Of a DNA stretch of 6,253 nt, positions 1-5,563 are shown piece by piece. The notes below the pieces were generated by a model that worked only from the letters and a program-made list of their open reading frames with translations, made no database searches and was not told the origin of the DNA. Both the position numbers and the translations under genes were made by a program. The DNA is from Methanohalobium sp046546175 (GTDB taxonomy: Archaea; Halobacteriota; Methanosarcinia; Methanosarcinales; Methanosarcinaceae): contig NZ_JBKGYF010000095.1 in NCBI RefSeq assembly GCF_046546175.1, positions 1 through 6,253 on the forward strand, given 5' to 3'. How positions within the stretch are numbered: position 1 is the stretch's first letter; each line of letters begins with the position of its first letter.

Positions 1-487
1 CAGTAGGTTCGTCCAATATGAGAATGTCTGGTTCATGGATGACTGCACATGCGATGCTAACTCTCTGGCGCATACCTTTTGAAAAATTGATAACAGGTTC
101 ATTTCCTCTATCAGATAGTCCAAGTTCATCCAACAGTTCATCAGATTTTTCTGCAATTTCAGTTTTCGATAAACCGTAGAATTTGCCTGCAAGCTGTATA
201 TTCTCTCTTGTACTCAAATCATTATATACATTTCCGGTTTCAGGGACTGTACTTAGTTTCATTTTCGCACTTATAACATCCTTTGTTATATCCAATCCCT
301 GGATTAATATAGAACCATCGTTAGGTGTAAGCAGTCCTACAAGCATCCTTATTGTAGTGGTTTTACCGGCTCCATTAGGTCCCAGGAATCCGAAAAATTC
401 ACCATTTGCCACTTCAAAACTAATGTTATCTACTGCCACAAAATCTCCAAAAGTTTTTGTTAAATTTTTGACCTGGATCGCAGACAT
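1..487 (-). CDS. ABC transporter ATP-binding protein, N-terminal part (runs off the left edge)
   Basis: This is the ATPase subunit of an ABC transporter, probably of the ABC-2 export type; it would power an integral membrane partner from the cytoplasmic side. Translated from ATG at 487 downward, 162 codons are visible. They contain Walker A GPNGAGKTT at about residues 36-44, the signature FSKGMRQR around residue 135, and Walker B ILILDEPT at the window edge. The usual Q-loop glutamine is replaced by glutamate in STVPETGNVYNDL, which I recall as common in methanogen ABC-2 ATPases. The start is supported by a GAGGT ribosome binding site (495-500 on the minus strand). The H-loop and C-terminus lie outside the window, as would any permease gene. 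The substrate cannot be told. Family assignment is firm; subfamily is inference. Confidence 0.93.
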   Translation of the reverse strand, partial: MSAIQVKNLTKTFGDFVAVDNISFEVANGEFFGFLGPNGAGKTTTIRMLVGLLTPNDGSILIQGLDITKDVISAKMKLSTVPETGNVYNDLSTRENIQLAGKFYGLSKTEIAEKSDELLDELGLSDRGNEPVINFSKGMRQRVSIACAVIHEPDILILDEPT

Positions 488-503
488 AAATTATACCTCA
501 TTC

Positions 504-528
504 AAAAAAGAAGGGAAGAAAAAAGAAA
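504..528 (-). terminator. T-rich tract, possible archaeal terminator
   Basis: Read on the minus strand, the spacer between the small Cys protein gene and the ABC ATPase gene contains two runs of six T residues separated by a pyrimidine-rich stretch. Archaeal RNA polymerase commonly stops at oligo-T tracts without a strong hairpin, so this could end the upstream transcript. It may equally be just a leader of the ATPase gene. Confidence 0.35.
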
Positions 529-564
529 CGTTTTGTACCGGTTTTAACTTTCAGAAACCCTGAT

Positions 565-598
565 AAGGATAACCAACTTGTTTCATGCGTTTATCCTT
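565..598 (-). repeat. Inverted repeat at the end of the small Cys protein gene
   Basis: AAGGATAA (565-572) pairs perfectly with TTATCCTT (591-598), giving an 8-bp stem with an 18-nt loop. The stem includes the stop codon and last sense codon of the minus-strand gene. It could protect or define the 3' end of that mRNA; no T-run follows directly, so it is not a textbook intrinsic terminator. Confidence 0.4.
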
Positions 599-794
599 TA
601 AGGTCCTGAAGATGCTCATCTACAGCTTTCAATTCTTCCCTAAGCTGATTTTTATATTCTTCCAGAATATCCTGTTTTTCTTTAACAGTTAAATAATTCC
701 TGAAAGAATGTCCACAGTTACATCCACATTCCAAACTCAAAGCAGATTTTAAAGGTTTATAACCTCCATGATGTCCTTTTGGTTCACAACACAT
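591..794 (-). CDS. Small Cys/His-rich protein with C-terminal coiled coil
   Basis: A 67-aa soluble protein of unknown function. The N-terminus starts MCCEPKGHHGG, followed by a second cysteine cluster (CGCNCGH, residues 23-29). Together these give five cysteines and three histidines in the first 30 residues, suggesting metal or Fe-S binding. Residues about 36-66 are highly charged and predicted helical (KEKQDILEEYKNQLREELKA), a likely short coiled coil for oligomerisation. The layout resembles small archaeal MCC...HHG... proteins annotated under DUF5320 or similar, but I cannot confirm a family. The start is well placed: an AGAGGTGA ribosome binding site (802-808, minus strand) and a TTTAAATA box further upstream. 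It may be co-transcribed with the ABC ATPase 103 bp downstream. Real gene: likely; function: unknown. Confidence 0.75.
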   Translation of the reverse strand: MCCEPKGHHGGYKPLKSALSLECGCNCGHSFRNYLTVKEKQDILEEYKNQLREELKAVDEHLQDLKG

Positions 795-842
795 ACTTAT
801 TCACCTCTACTTTATTTTACATAGCAAAGATGAATGATGAAG

Positions 843-850
843 TATTTAAA
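843..850 (-). promoter_or_regulatory. TATA box for the small Cys protein gene
   Basis: TTTAAATA on the minus strand, about 50 bp upstream of the ATG at 794. Initiation about 25 bp downstream would give a short leader containing the AGAGGTGA site. It matches the archaeal TATA consensus but is judged by eye only. Confidence 0.45.
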
Positions 851-858
851 TTAACAGG

Positions 859-872
859 TTTATAATTATATA
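859..872 (+). promoter_or_regulatory. TATA box for the plus-strand small ORF at 898
   Basis: TTTATAATTATATA on the plus strand, 26-39 bp before the ATG at 898, with a GGTGAT ribosome binding site (887-892) between. It lies back to back with the minus-strand TATA box at 843-850, so this 103-bp gap is a divergent promoter region. Confidence 0.45.
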
Positions 873-987
873 GTGGATTACAAGATGGTGATTTACTATG
901 CAAACAGAAAGTGACACACATTGCAAAAACGTTAACTGTACACAGAAAGGCGGAGAAGAGGTATGTTTATGCCCTATTAACAACGTT

Positions 988-1030
988 GTGAACTACCGCT
1001 GAGCTAAAGACTCAGCGGCTTCGGAAGAAG
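988..1030 (-). repeat. Copy 1 of the IS605-group right end with hairpin
   Basis: This 43-bp sequence is exactly repeated at 5564-5606. It contains the stem CCGCTGAG/CTCAGCGG (996-1003 and 1011-1018) with a 7-nt loop, the typical subterminal hairpin of an IS605-group right end and of the 3' scaffold of a TnpB omegaRNA. The orientation corresponds to a tnpB on the minus strand. Confidence 0.85.
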
Positions 1031-1075
1031 GTTACTAGGAAAGCCTTACTCTTGAAATCAAAGATTTAAAGTTAT

Positions 1076-1096
1076 CCTTAAATTTTTAGTTTAAGG
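1076..1096. repeat. Hairpin inside the 142-bp element
   Basis: CCTTAAA (1076-1082) and TTTAAGG (1090-1096) form a perfect 7-bp stem with a 7-nt loop, immediately before the degenerate right-end hairpin. Its role is unknown; it may be part of an older element end. Confidence 0.45.
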
Positions 1097-1098
1097 AG

Positions 1099-1129
1099 CC
1101 AGTTGGTCTTTAGCCAAGTGGTAGTTCAC
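1099..1129 (+). repeat. Degenerate inverted copy of the right-end hairpin
   Basis: CCAGTTGG (1099-1106), loop TCTTTAG, CCAAGTGG (1114-1121) forms a 7-of-8 bp hairpin. The loop is the exact reverse complement of the loop at 1004-1010, and the final GGTAGTTCAC is the exact reverse complement of 988-997. Both stem arms have changed while pairing is mostly kept, which suggests selection on structure or an origin from a related element. Confidence 0.65.
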
Positions 1130-1199
1130 TTCATATACATGATGTCTAAATAACTGCATTTTACCATCAAAATGTGTTTTTAGTAGCTTTTGAGACTGG

Positions 1200-1490
1200 T
1201 TATTCATTTAATATCAACTCTTTACCTTTATCAGTAATATCAAATGTTATATCATGAGTATCACTATTTATCTGGTAATAGCAACTGAAAATATACGGCA
1301 ACTCTTCACAATTAATTTTGTAGCAACCCCAGTTGATTCTGAGGTGATTCATGTGTTCCATTTTTTTCAATATGATTAACAACTCAAATTGATTAATTTT
1401 CAATCTTTGTTTCATCTGGTTGATTGTCAAGTTATCTTTAGATAACATATTCAAAATTCTTTTTGACGTTTTAGTATATCCTGTTATCAT
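1200..1490 (-). CDS. Winged-helix DNA-binding protein (putative transcriptional regulator)
   Basis: A 96-aa protein. Residues 6-50 (SKRILNMLSKDNLTINQMKQ ... LIILKKMEHM) read as a helix-turn-helix of the winged-helix type. After it come a short beta-like segment (LRINWGCYKI) and a C-terminal DITDKGKELI, the wing and last helix seen in many archaeal regulators. I chose ATG 1490 because a GAGGT site (1498-1502, minus strand) lies seven bases before it. The longer reading from TTG 1583 adds 31 residues and has no ribosome binding site. The gene is A+T-rich. It is divergent from the operon starting at 1874, so it may control that operon, itself, or both; this is inference from position. A possible TATA box is GTTTAAAAAC (1522-1531, minus). 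Ligand and exact family are unknown. Confidence 0.7.
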   Translation of the reverse strand: MITGYTKTSKRILNMLSKDNLTINQMKQRLKINQFELLIILKKMEHMNHLRINWGCYKINCEELPYIFSCYYQINSDTHDITFDITDKGKELILNE

Positions 1491-1640
1491 TCCTGTAACC
1501 TCTATATTTTCTAAATGTTTAGTTTTTAAACTTTGGTCTTGGTTAATAATATTGGATATTAGGAATATTAATAGAGTGCCCAAATAATGTTTGGTTATAA
1601 ATCAAGATTCTAAAATTTGCAAAAACGGTACGAAAGCACA

Positions 1641-1660
1641 AAAAACTCTCAATAGTTTTT
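1641..1660. repeat. Inverted repeat, candidate operator or terminator
   Basis: AAAAACT (1641-1647) and AGTTTTT (1654-1660) are perfect reverse complements separated by six bases. The length and symmetry suit a dimeric regulator site; the T-run would also suit a plus-strand terminator, though no gene precedes it on that strand. Confidence 0.4.
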
Positions 1661-1737
1661 GATAAATGTTTGATTGTTCTGTCAGGATTGGATGTAGATA
1701 ATTTTTATTAATCTTCTCATTTATAAAAACAAATTTT

Positions 1738-1753
1738 CAGCGTTTGCAGCGTT
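1738..1753 (+). promoter_or_regulatory. Tandem CAGCGTT repeat upstream of the operon TATA box
   Basis: CAGCGTT occurs at 1738-1744 and again at 1747-1753, a 9-bp period, about 13 bp upstream of the TATA element in otherwise A+T-only sequence. The position fits an activator site. By-eye call only. Confidence 0.35.
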
Positions 1754-1765
1754 AATAAAAAAATA

Positions 1766-1780
1766 AAAATTTATATATTA
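1766..1780 (+). promoter_or_regulatory. BRE/TATA element of the operon
   Basis: AAAAATTTATATATTA (about 1765-1780) is a very good match to an archaeal purine-rich BRE followed by TTTATATA. Initiation about 25 bp downstream would fall near 1800, with the first start codon at 1874. Confidence 0.6.
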
Positions 1781-1788
1781 TCCAAATA

Positions 1789-1816
1789 GTATGAATAATC
1801 TACATATTATTAACAC
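1789..1816 (+). promoter_or_regulatory. Imperfect dyad overlapping the predicted transcription start
   Basis: GTATGA (1789-1794) is separated by 16 bases from TAACAC (1811-1816), which matches four of six bases of TCATAC. GTATGA-N16-TCATAC is the E. coli NikR operator. Nested inside it is AATAAT (1794-1799)/ATTATT (1806-1811). The position over the predicted start suits a repressor. The match is partial and A+T-rich sequence gives such dyads by chance. Confidence 0.25.
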
Positions 1817-1873
1817 TAGATAGCAATTATATTGTGTATAGTAACGGTAAAAATAGTTAAGGTGGATCGTTCT

Positions 1874-2344
1874 GTGCGAACCGAGTCAATTAGAAGGTTA
1901 AGTCTATTAATGATTGCAGCCGTATCATTTGTTTTAATTACGACTGTTTGTTCGGCAGAGTCGGTTGAAATCCGTGGAAATGTTCTTGATACAGGAGAGA
2001 ACCTGGCTATTGGTGCGGGTCCGAAAAATGATGTTCTTGATAAAAAAGAACTCATCTATAGCACTCGTCCTTATAGCAAGAAATTCAAATTGATTTCTAA
2101 AACCGATGCTTCCGTTTTTAGCACTTATTCAGTTATTCCTCTATTTGGTGAGAAATACATAGCTGTTGATGACGATATCAGCAAACTAACGAATTTGATT
2201 ACAGAACAGGGCGGTGGTTCTGAAAAATGTCCTATTCCTGCAGAAGACAAACAAATCCGTTCGTCTTCGCTTGGATTTTCATCTATCGCAACATTCTCTG
2301 GTGTATTAACGATTTTTTATGTTTTAAAAAGCAGGACTAATTAA
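1874..2344 (+). CDS. Small secreted protein with S-layer-duplication-like domain
   Basis: A 156-aa exported protein. I start it at GTG 1874, behind AAGGTGGATC (1859-1868). The resulting N-terminus RTESIRRLSLLMIAAVSFVL is a standard signal peptide, cleaved near CSAES; the longer reading from TTG 1832 buries it. The mature part contains GNVLDTGENLAIG ... YSTRPYSKKF ... STYSVIPLFGEKYIAVDD followed by a hydrophobic-helix segment. This resembles one repeat of the Methanosarcinales S-layer duplication domain (DUF1608 type), which normally occurs in tandem in a much larger protein. The C-terminus ends in a hydrophobic helix (LGFSSIATFSGVLTIFYVL) and a basic tail KSR, like an archaeosortase-type anchor but with SLGF instead of PGF. 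Likely sits at the cell surface. First gene of the operon; next gene 28 bp on. Domain match is by eye. Confidence 0.75.
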   Translation: MRTESIRRLSLLMIAAVSFVLITTVCSAESVEIRGNVLDTGENLAIGAGPKNDVLDKKELIYSTRPYSKKFKLISKTDASVFSTYSVIPLFGEKYIAVDDDISKLTNLITEQGGGSEKCPIPAEDKQIRSSSLGFSSIATFSGVLTIFYVLKSRTN

Positions 2345-2372
2345 TTTTCCACTTTAAAAAGGACGTGTTATT

Positions 2373-3224
2373 GTGAAAATGGATTGTTTGGACTGGAATA
2401 ATATCTGGAGAGAAATGATACTGGCCAACCAGAACACAGACCATGAAAACCGCGGAAACTGTGCGGATTTGTGGAACAGCAGGGAAAATGCAGAACGGTT
2501 CTGGCAAAGGTCTCAACAGAACAAAGAACGTATAGAAAATACGATCAATGAGCTTCCATTACATAAAGATTGTAAAGTACTGGATATCGGTGCTGGACCC
2601 GGCAGTCTGGCATTACCTCTATCAGAAAAGGCAGACCAGGTTACTGCTGTTGAACCTGGTGATGGAATGCTGGAAATTCTACAGGAAAATATCGAGTATT
2701 ACGGCATAGAAAATATCGATACTGTCAAAAAATGCTGGGAAGATGTCGATGTTGAAAATGACCTGAACGGACATTATGATATTGTCATATCGTCTTTTTC
2801 ACTGGGAATGCCGGATATCAAAGACGCGATAGAAAAAATGCAGGCTGCATCATCAAAATATGTCTACATTTACTGGTTCGCTGGAGAAACACCTTGGGAA
2901 GCTCACTCATATAAATTGTGGCCCATGCTGTATGGTGAAGAGTACACTCCGCGGCCTAAATGTGATGTACTTTACAATGTAATTTACAACATGGGTATCT
3001 ATCCTGACATGCATGTGTTTTCCCTCGATTATCAGAACACTTTCTCATCCATCGATGAAGCGTTTGATTTCTTCAGATCTCGCTATACAATAGATACAAA
3101 GCATCAGGAAAATTTACTCAGAGATTATCTGAAAGAGAATCTGGAAAAGCATGACGGCCAATTCGTAGAACACGGTCATACTACAAGAGTAAAAATCTGG
3201 TGGGACAAGGAGGTGTTCTTGTGA
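2373..3224 (+). CDS. Class I SAM-dependent methyltransferase
   Basis: A 283-aa cytoplasmic protein that should transfer a methyl group from S-adenosylmethionine. Motif I is VLDIGAGPG (residues 69-77), the acidic residue that binds the SAM ribose is E94 in TAVEPGDGM, and the strand-4 motif is YDIVISSFSLGMPD near residue 140. The N-terminal about 60 residues (many W, N and charged residues) and the C-terminal part, rich in Trp and aromatic residues, probably form the acceptor site. Start: GTG 2373 with AAGGACGTG (2359-2367) five bases before it; ATG 2379 is possible. Its stop overlaps the CooC-like gene start by four bases, so the two are translationally coupled and likely work together. The acceptor is unknown; methylation of a metal chelator, tetrapyrrole or protein partner are all possible. 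I recall similar methyltransferases beside metal-transport genes in methanogens. Confidence 0.88.
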   Translation: MKMDCLDWNNIWREMILANQNTDHENRGNCADLWNSRENAERFWQRSQQNKERIENTINELPLHKDCKVLDIGAGPGSLALPLSEKADQVTAVEPGDGMLEILQENIEYYGIENIDTVKKCWEDVDVENDLNGHYDIVISSFSLGMPDIKDAIEKMQAASSKYVYIYWFAGETPWEAHSYKLWPMLYGEEYTPRPKCDVLYNVIYNMGIYPDMHVFSLDYQNTFSSIDEAFDFFRSRYTIDTKHQENLLRDYLKENLEKHDGQFVEHGHTTRVKIWWDKEVFL

Positions 3225-3985
3225 AAACACTTCTTTTTGGAAAAGGTGGAAGTGGTAAAAGCACGCTTACAGCTCTGGTTGCCAAATCGCTTGTAGAAAA
3301 AGGATGTAATGTTCTTGTTATAGACAATGATGAATCAAATTTCGGGCTTCACAGACAACTGAATATGTCACTTCCAGATGATTTCATGGATTTTTTGGGA
3401 GGAAAAAAGAGACTCATCAATAAAATGATGAAATCACGTTCAGAAGAAAAAGATTTGAACCTTTTTGATGATAAATGGGATTTTGAAACTATACCGGATG
3501 AATACGTTGTTAGAAACGGTAACCTGTATCTTATGGCTGTTGGGAAAATCCACGAGTTTGGGGAAGGTTGTGCATGTCCAATGGGTGTGCTTGCAAGACA
3601 GCTTATTAATAATATAGAAACCGGTGAAAATGATTTTGTTTTGGTGGATACAGAAGCCGGGATTGAACATTTTGGCAGAGGTGTAGAAGAAGGATGTGAT
3701 GTCCTTTTCATGGTGCTTGATCCATCCTATGAATCTATACGTCTTTCTGAAAAGATGGACTGGATTGTCGACGGTATAGATAAACCATTGTATTATATAT
3801 GCAATAGAGCTGAAGGCGATGCCAGGGAAATATTATGCAGCAAGTTACCGGATGATAAACTGGTAGCTACCGTTCCTGTGAATGAATCAATTTTCAAAGC
3901 AGGTCTCCTTGGAAACGAGTTCCAGTTTACAGTTCCTGAGATAGAGGATATATCTGATTTCTTGATAAATTACCAACCGAAATGA
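3221..3985 (+). CDS. cooC: CooC-type P-loop ATPase (CO dehydrogenase/ACS maturation family)
   Basis: A 254-aa MinD/ParA-class ATPase of the CooC/AcsF family, which in known members inserts nickel into carbon monoxide dehydrogenase or acetyl-CoA synthase. It has the deviant Walker A GKGGSGKST (residues 8-15 region), VIDNDES (33-39), the metal-binding CxC in GEGCACPMG (C117, C119), and the family hallmark DTEAGIEHFGRG (143-154) containing Walker B. The true start is GTG 3221, five bases after a full GGAGGTG site (3209-3215); it overlaps the methyltransferase stop (GTGA). Length is normal for CooC. Next to a surface-binding and uptake gene set, and not next to CODH genes in this window, it may be a paralogue serving metal handling for another enzyme. 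Nickel specificity is inferred from family only. Confidence 0.88.
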   Translation: MKTLLFGKGGSGKSTLTALVAKSLVEKGCNVLVIDNDESNFGLHRQLNMSLPDDFMDFLGGKKRLINKMMKSRSEEKDLNLFDDKWDFETIPDEYVVRNGNLYLMAVGKIHEFGEGCACPMGVLARQLINNIETGENDFVLVDTEAGIEHFGRGVEEGCDVLFMVLDPSYESIRLSEKMDWIVDGIDKPLYYICNRAEGDAREILCSKLPDDKLVATVPVNESIFKAGLLGNEFQFTVPEIEDISDFLINYQPK

Positions 3986-4043
3986 AATTGTGAAAATCAA
4001 ATCGATGTACTAGATTTTAATTAGTTAACAGGACGGTGTTGAT

Positions 4044-4654
4044 ATGAAAATAAAAAATTAACTACCTATTTGACTCTATTAATGATTGCAGGTTTGTTAT
4101 TGTCATCTGTTGGTCTTGCTGAGGAAGGAGAAATTAATGATGTCAAACGCAGTGTTCCGTCAGATATTTCAACCGGGGAAACGGCGGAAATAACCCTTGA
4201 TATAAAAACAGATAAACCATTCATGGTAGGAATCGTAGAAACTCTTCCAGATGGTTTTACTTTTCCAGAAAATGATGCAGACGTATCAGATGCTGAATAT
4301 TTTAAAGTTGACAGAGATGACGGTAAGATTTCCTTTTCTGTACGTGATAAAACTGAAATCACGTATAATGTGATTCCGTCCAGTAATGATAGAAAGGGTT
4401 TTGAAAGGTACTGGGTGGACATGCTTTACCAAACCCAGGAATTTGATGAAGGTAAAGAAAGATGGGTTCTTGTAACTGATCCATATTCAGATACCGGTTC
4501 AAATAACCCAGGGTCTAACAGCGCTTCTGAATCAGATGATAACGGAGACAGTTCAGTTTCAAATCTTCCTGGGTTTAGTGGATTTATAACCTTAGTTTCA
4601 TTGATAATCTGTTTGTCTATACTGAAAAAATACAATTCAGGTGGGGATAGGTAA
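4044..4654 (+). pseudogene. Secreted PGF-CTERM-type surface protein, frameshifted at its start
   Basis: The proper start is ATG 4044, behind GGACGGTG (4031-4038), but it meets TAA after five codons (MKIKN). One extra A in the run 4052-4057 would give a perfect signal peptide, MKIKKLTTYLTLLMIAGLLL, and a 203-aa protein in the long open frame. As it stands only TTG 4070 or ATG 4082 could start that frame, without the basic n-region. The mature part has an immunoglobulin-like beta pattern (SVPSDISTGETAEITLDIKT ... VGIVETLPDGFTFP ... EITYNVIPSS), as in methanogen cell-surface domains. A Ser/Asn/Asp-rich linker follows (about residues 148-175), then NLPGF, a hydrophobic helix and KK, the archaeosortase-type C-terminal signal. 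It shares one base with the next gene (TAATG). Pseudogene, phase-variable gene or sequencing error are the options; the rest of the frame is intact. Confidence 0.75.
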
Positions 4655-5563
4655 TGAAATCTGAAATCAAATTTTTAGCTGGAATATTGTTGGTTGTATG
4701 TTTGTTTTCATCTATAATGACAGCTTCTGCAGCATCTTTATAACTTCCTTGTGACAACGGGGATGGTAAGCTCACTGAAAAGGAAGTATCAACCAAAGTA
4801 TGCGATTATATGCTTGGTGACAGTTCTCACACACTTGATGATGTAGGAGATGCTTCATATATACTTACATACTGGGACGGTAAACCAAAAACAGTTACAG
4901 ATACCCATAACAGGGAAGTTACGTTCTACAGACCTGTAGAAAGGATAGTCACGACAAACCCTGAGAATTCCAGAATCGTAATCGCTCTTAGCGAGCTTGA
5001 TAAAATAGTCGCTACTGATGAATGTACACGAGATGGTTGTGTTCTTCCGCGTGATGCAAACAATGAAAAGATTGCAGCAAATGCCTGGAATAACCTTCAG
5101 ATACATGGTGGAGGTCAGCTTGATGATCTTCCTGAAACGAATACCCGTAGAGAAATCGATTACGAGTCCATGGCTCTTCTCCAACCAGATGTAGTATTCG
5201 ATGCTACATGGTATAATCGTGGAGACACTATCGAAGACAAAGTCGGATGCCCTTGTGTAGATGCAGGTGCAGGTTTCACATTTAAAGGTAGTTATGAACA
5301 TATCCAGTTGATAGGAGAAGTTCTGGATGAAGAGAAAAGAGTCGATGAACTGGAAGGTTTTGTCCGGTCGAAAGTTAATATGGTTAAATCCGTTACTTCA
5401 AATCTTAATGAAAGCGAAAAACCTACAGTATATTTCGCACCTCGAGGTGCTAAAGATGGTTTTTATGAAGCTGCAGAAGGAAGAGATTTCACCCGTACAG
5501 AATCAGTATACGAACCATTAACTATCGCTGGTGGGGACAATGTTGCAAAGTATTGTACCGGTG
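4654..5563 (+). pseudogene. ABC-transporter substrate-binding protein (Fe/B12-type), nonsense mutation and IS insertion
   Basis: Start ATG 4654 begins a clear signal peptide (MKSEIKFLAGILLVVCLFSS ... ASA), but codon 30 is TAA (4741-4743). After it the same frame is open for 270 codons up to the IS at 5564, so this is an in-frame nonsense change, not a wrong frame. The downstream part begins LPCDNGDGKLTEKEV, a dockerin/EF-hand-like loop with one ligand replaced by Cys, then VTFYRPVERIVTTNPENSRI, the opening of a Peripla_BP_2 (BtuF/FecB/FhuD) domain, with the second lobe beginning near KPTVYFAPRG. I recall this EF-hand plus binding-domain layout in Methanosarcina proteins annotated as iron-complex binding. 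Such proteins capture metal chelates or corrinoids outside the membrane for a BtuC/D-type importer, presumably encoded past the right edge. The C-terminus is cut off by the element. TAA is not the pyrrolysine codon (TAG), so recoding is unlikely. Confidence 0.85.

Larger units (their letters stand above)
988..1129. mobile_element. MITE-like remnant of the IS605-group TnpB element
   Basis: The segment is bounded by perfect inverted repeats GTGAACTACC (988-997) and GGTAGTTCAC (1120-1129). Its left 43 bp (988-1030) are identical to the right end of the TnpB element at 5564-5606. The next bases (1040-1053) still match the 3' end of that tnpB (5633-5646) at 12 of 14 positions after a short deletion. 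The right end is a diverged inverted copy of the same hairpin. So it has two right ends facing outward and no transposase. It could be a composite made by two opposed insertions plus deletion, or a small non-autonomous element. No target duplication is seen, as expected for this group. Confidence 0.7.
898..1153 (+). pseudogene. Small four-cysteine ORF interrupted by a 142-bp mobile-element remnant
   Basis: The ORF starts at ATG 898 behind a GGTGAT site and a TATA box, so it looks like a genuine start. It encodes 30 native residues with a C-x4-C...C-x-C arrangement (HCKNVNC ... VCLCP). It then enters the element at 988 and stops at TGA 1000-1002, giving a 34-aa product. If the 988-1129 element is removed exactly, the frame continues through seven codons (FIYMMSK) to TAA at 1151-1153, for a 37-aa protein. 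No family is recognised; the cysteines suggest metal binding, like its divergent neighbour. Because it is so short, it could also be a leader region rather than a gene. Coordinates give the reconstructed gene including the insertion. Confidence 0.4.
1491..1873. other. A+T-rich divergent control region without a gene
   Basis: This 383-bp stretch lies between the divergent regulator gene and the operon. I see no convincing ORF in it. It holds a perfect inverted repeat (1641-1660), a 9-bp-period direct repeat (1738-1753), a strong TATA element (1766-1780), and a dyad between TATA box and start codon (1789-1816). A leader of roughly 70 nt is predicted for the operon. Confidence 0.6.

Noticed and set aside
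183..563. 126-aa open frame on the plus strand
   Set aside because: It is the antisense of the ABC ATPase gene, whose Walker A and signature motifs are clear on the minus strand.
988..1129. CRISPR-like or tRNA/rRNA origin for the hairpin-rich segment
   Set aside because: There is no regularly spaced repeat array and no cloverleaf; the exact match to the TnpB element's right end explains the hairpins.
3349..3711. Minus-strand open frames of 120 and 76 aa inside the CooC-like gene
   Set aside because: Shadows of a gene with complete family motifs; no ribosome binding site or recognisable product.
4741..4743. Pyrrolysine or selenocysteine recoding at the internal stop
   Set aside because: The codon is TAA, whereas pyrrolysine uses TAG and selenocysteine TGA; binding proteins of this kind are not known to need either.
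5327..5521. 64-aa plus-strand open frame inside the binding-protein gene
   Set aside because: A different frame of the Peripla_BP_2-type coding sequence; composition gives no independent protein.
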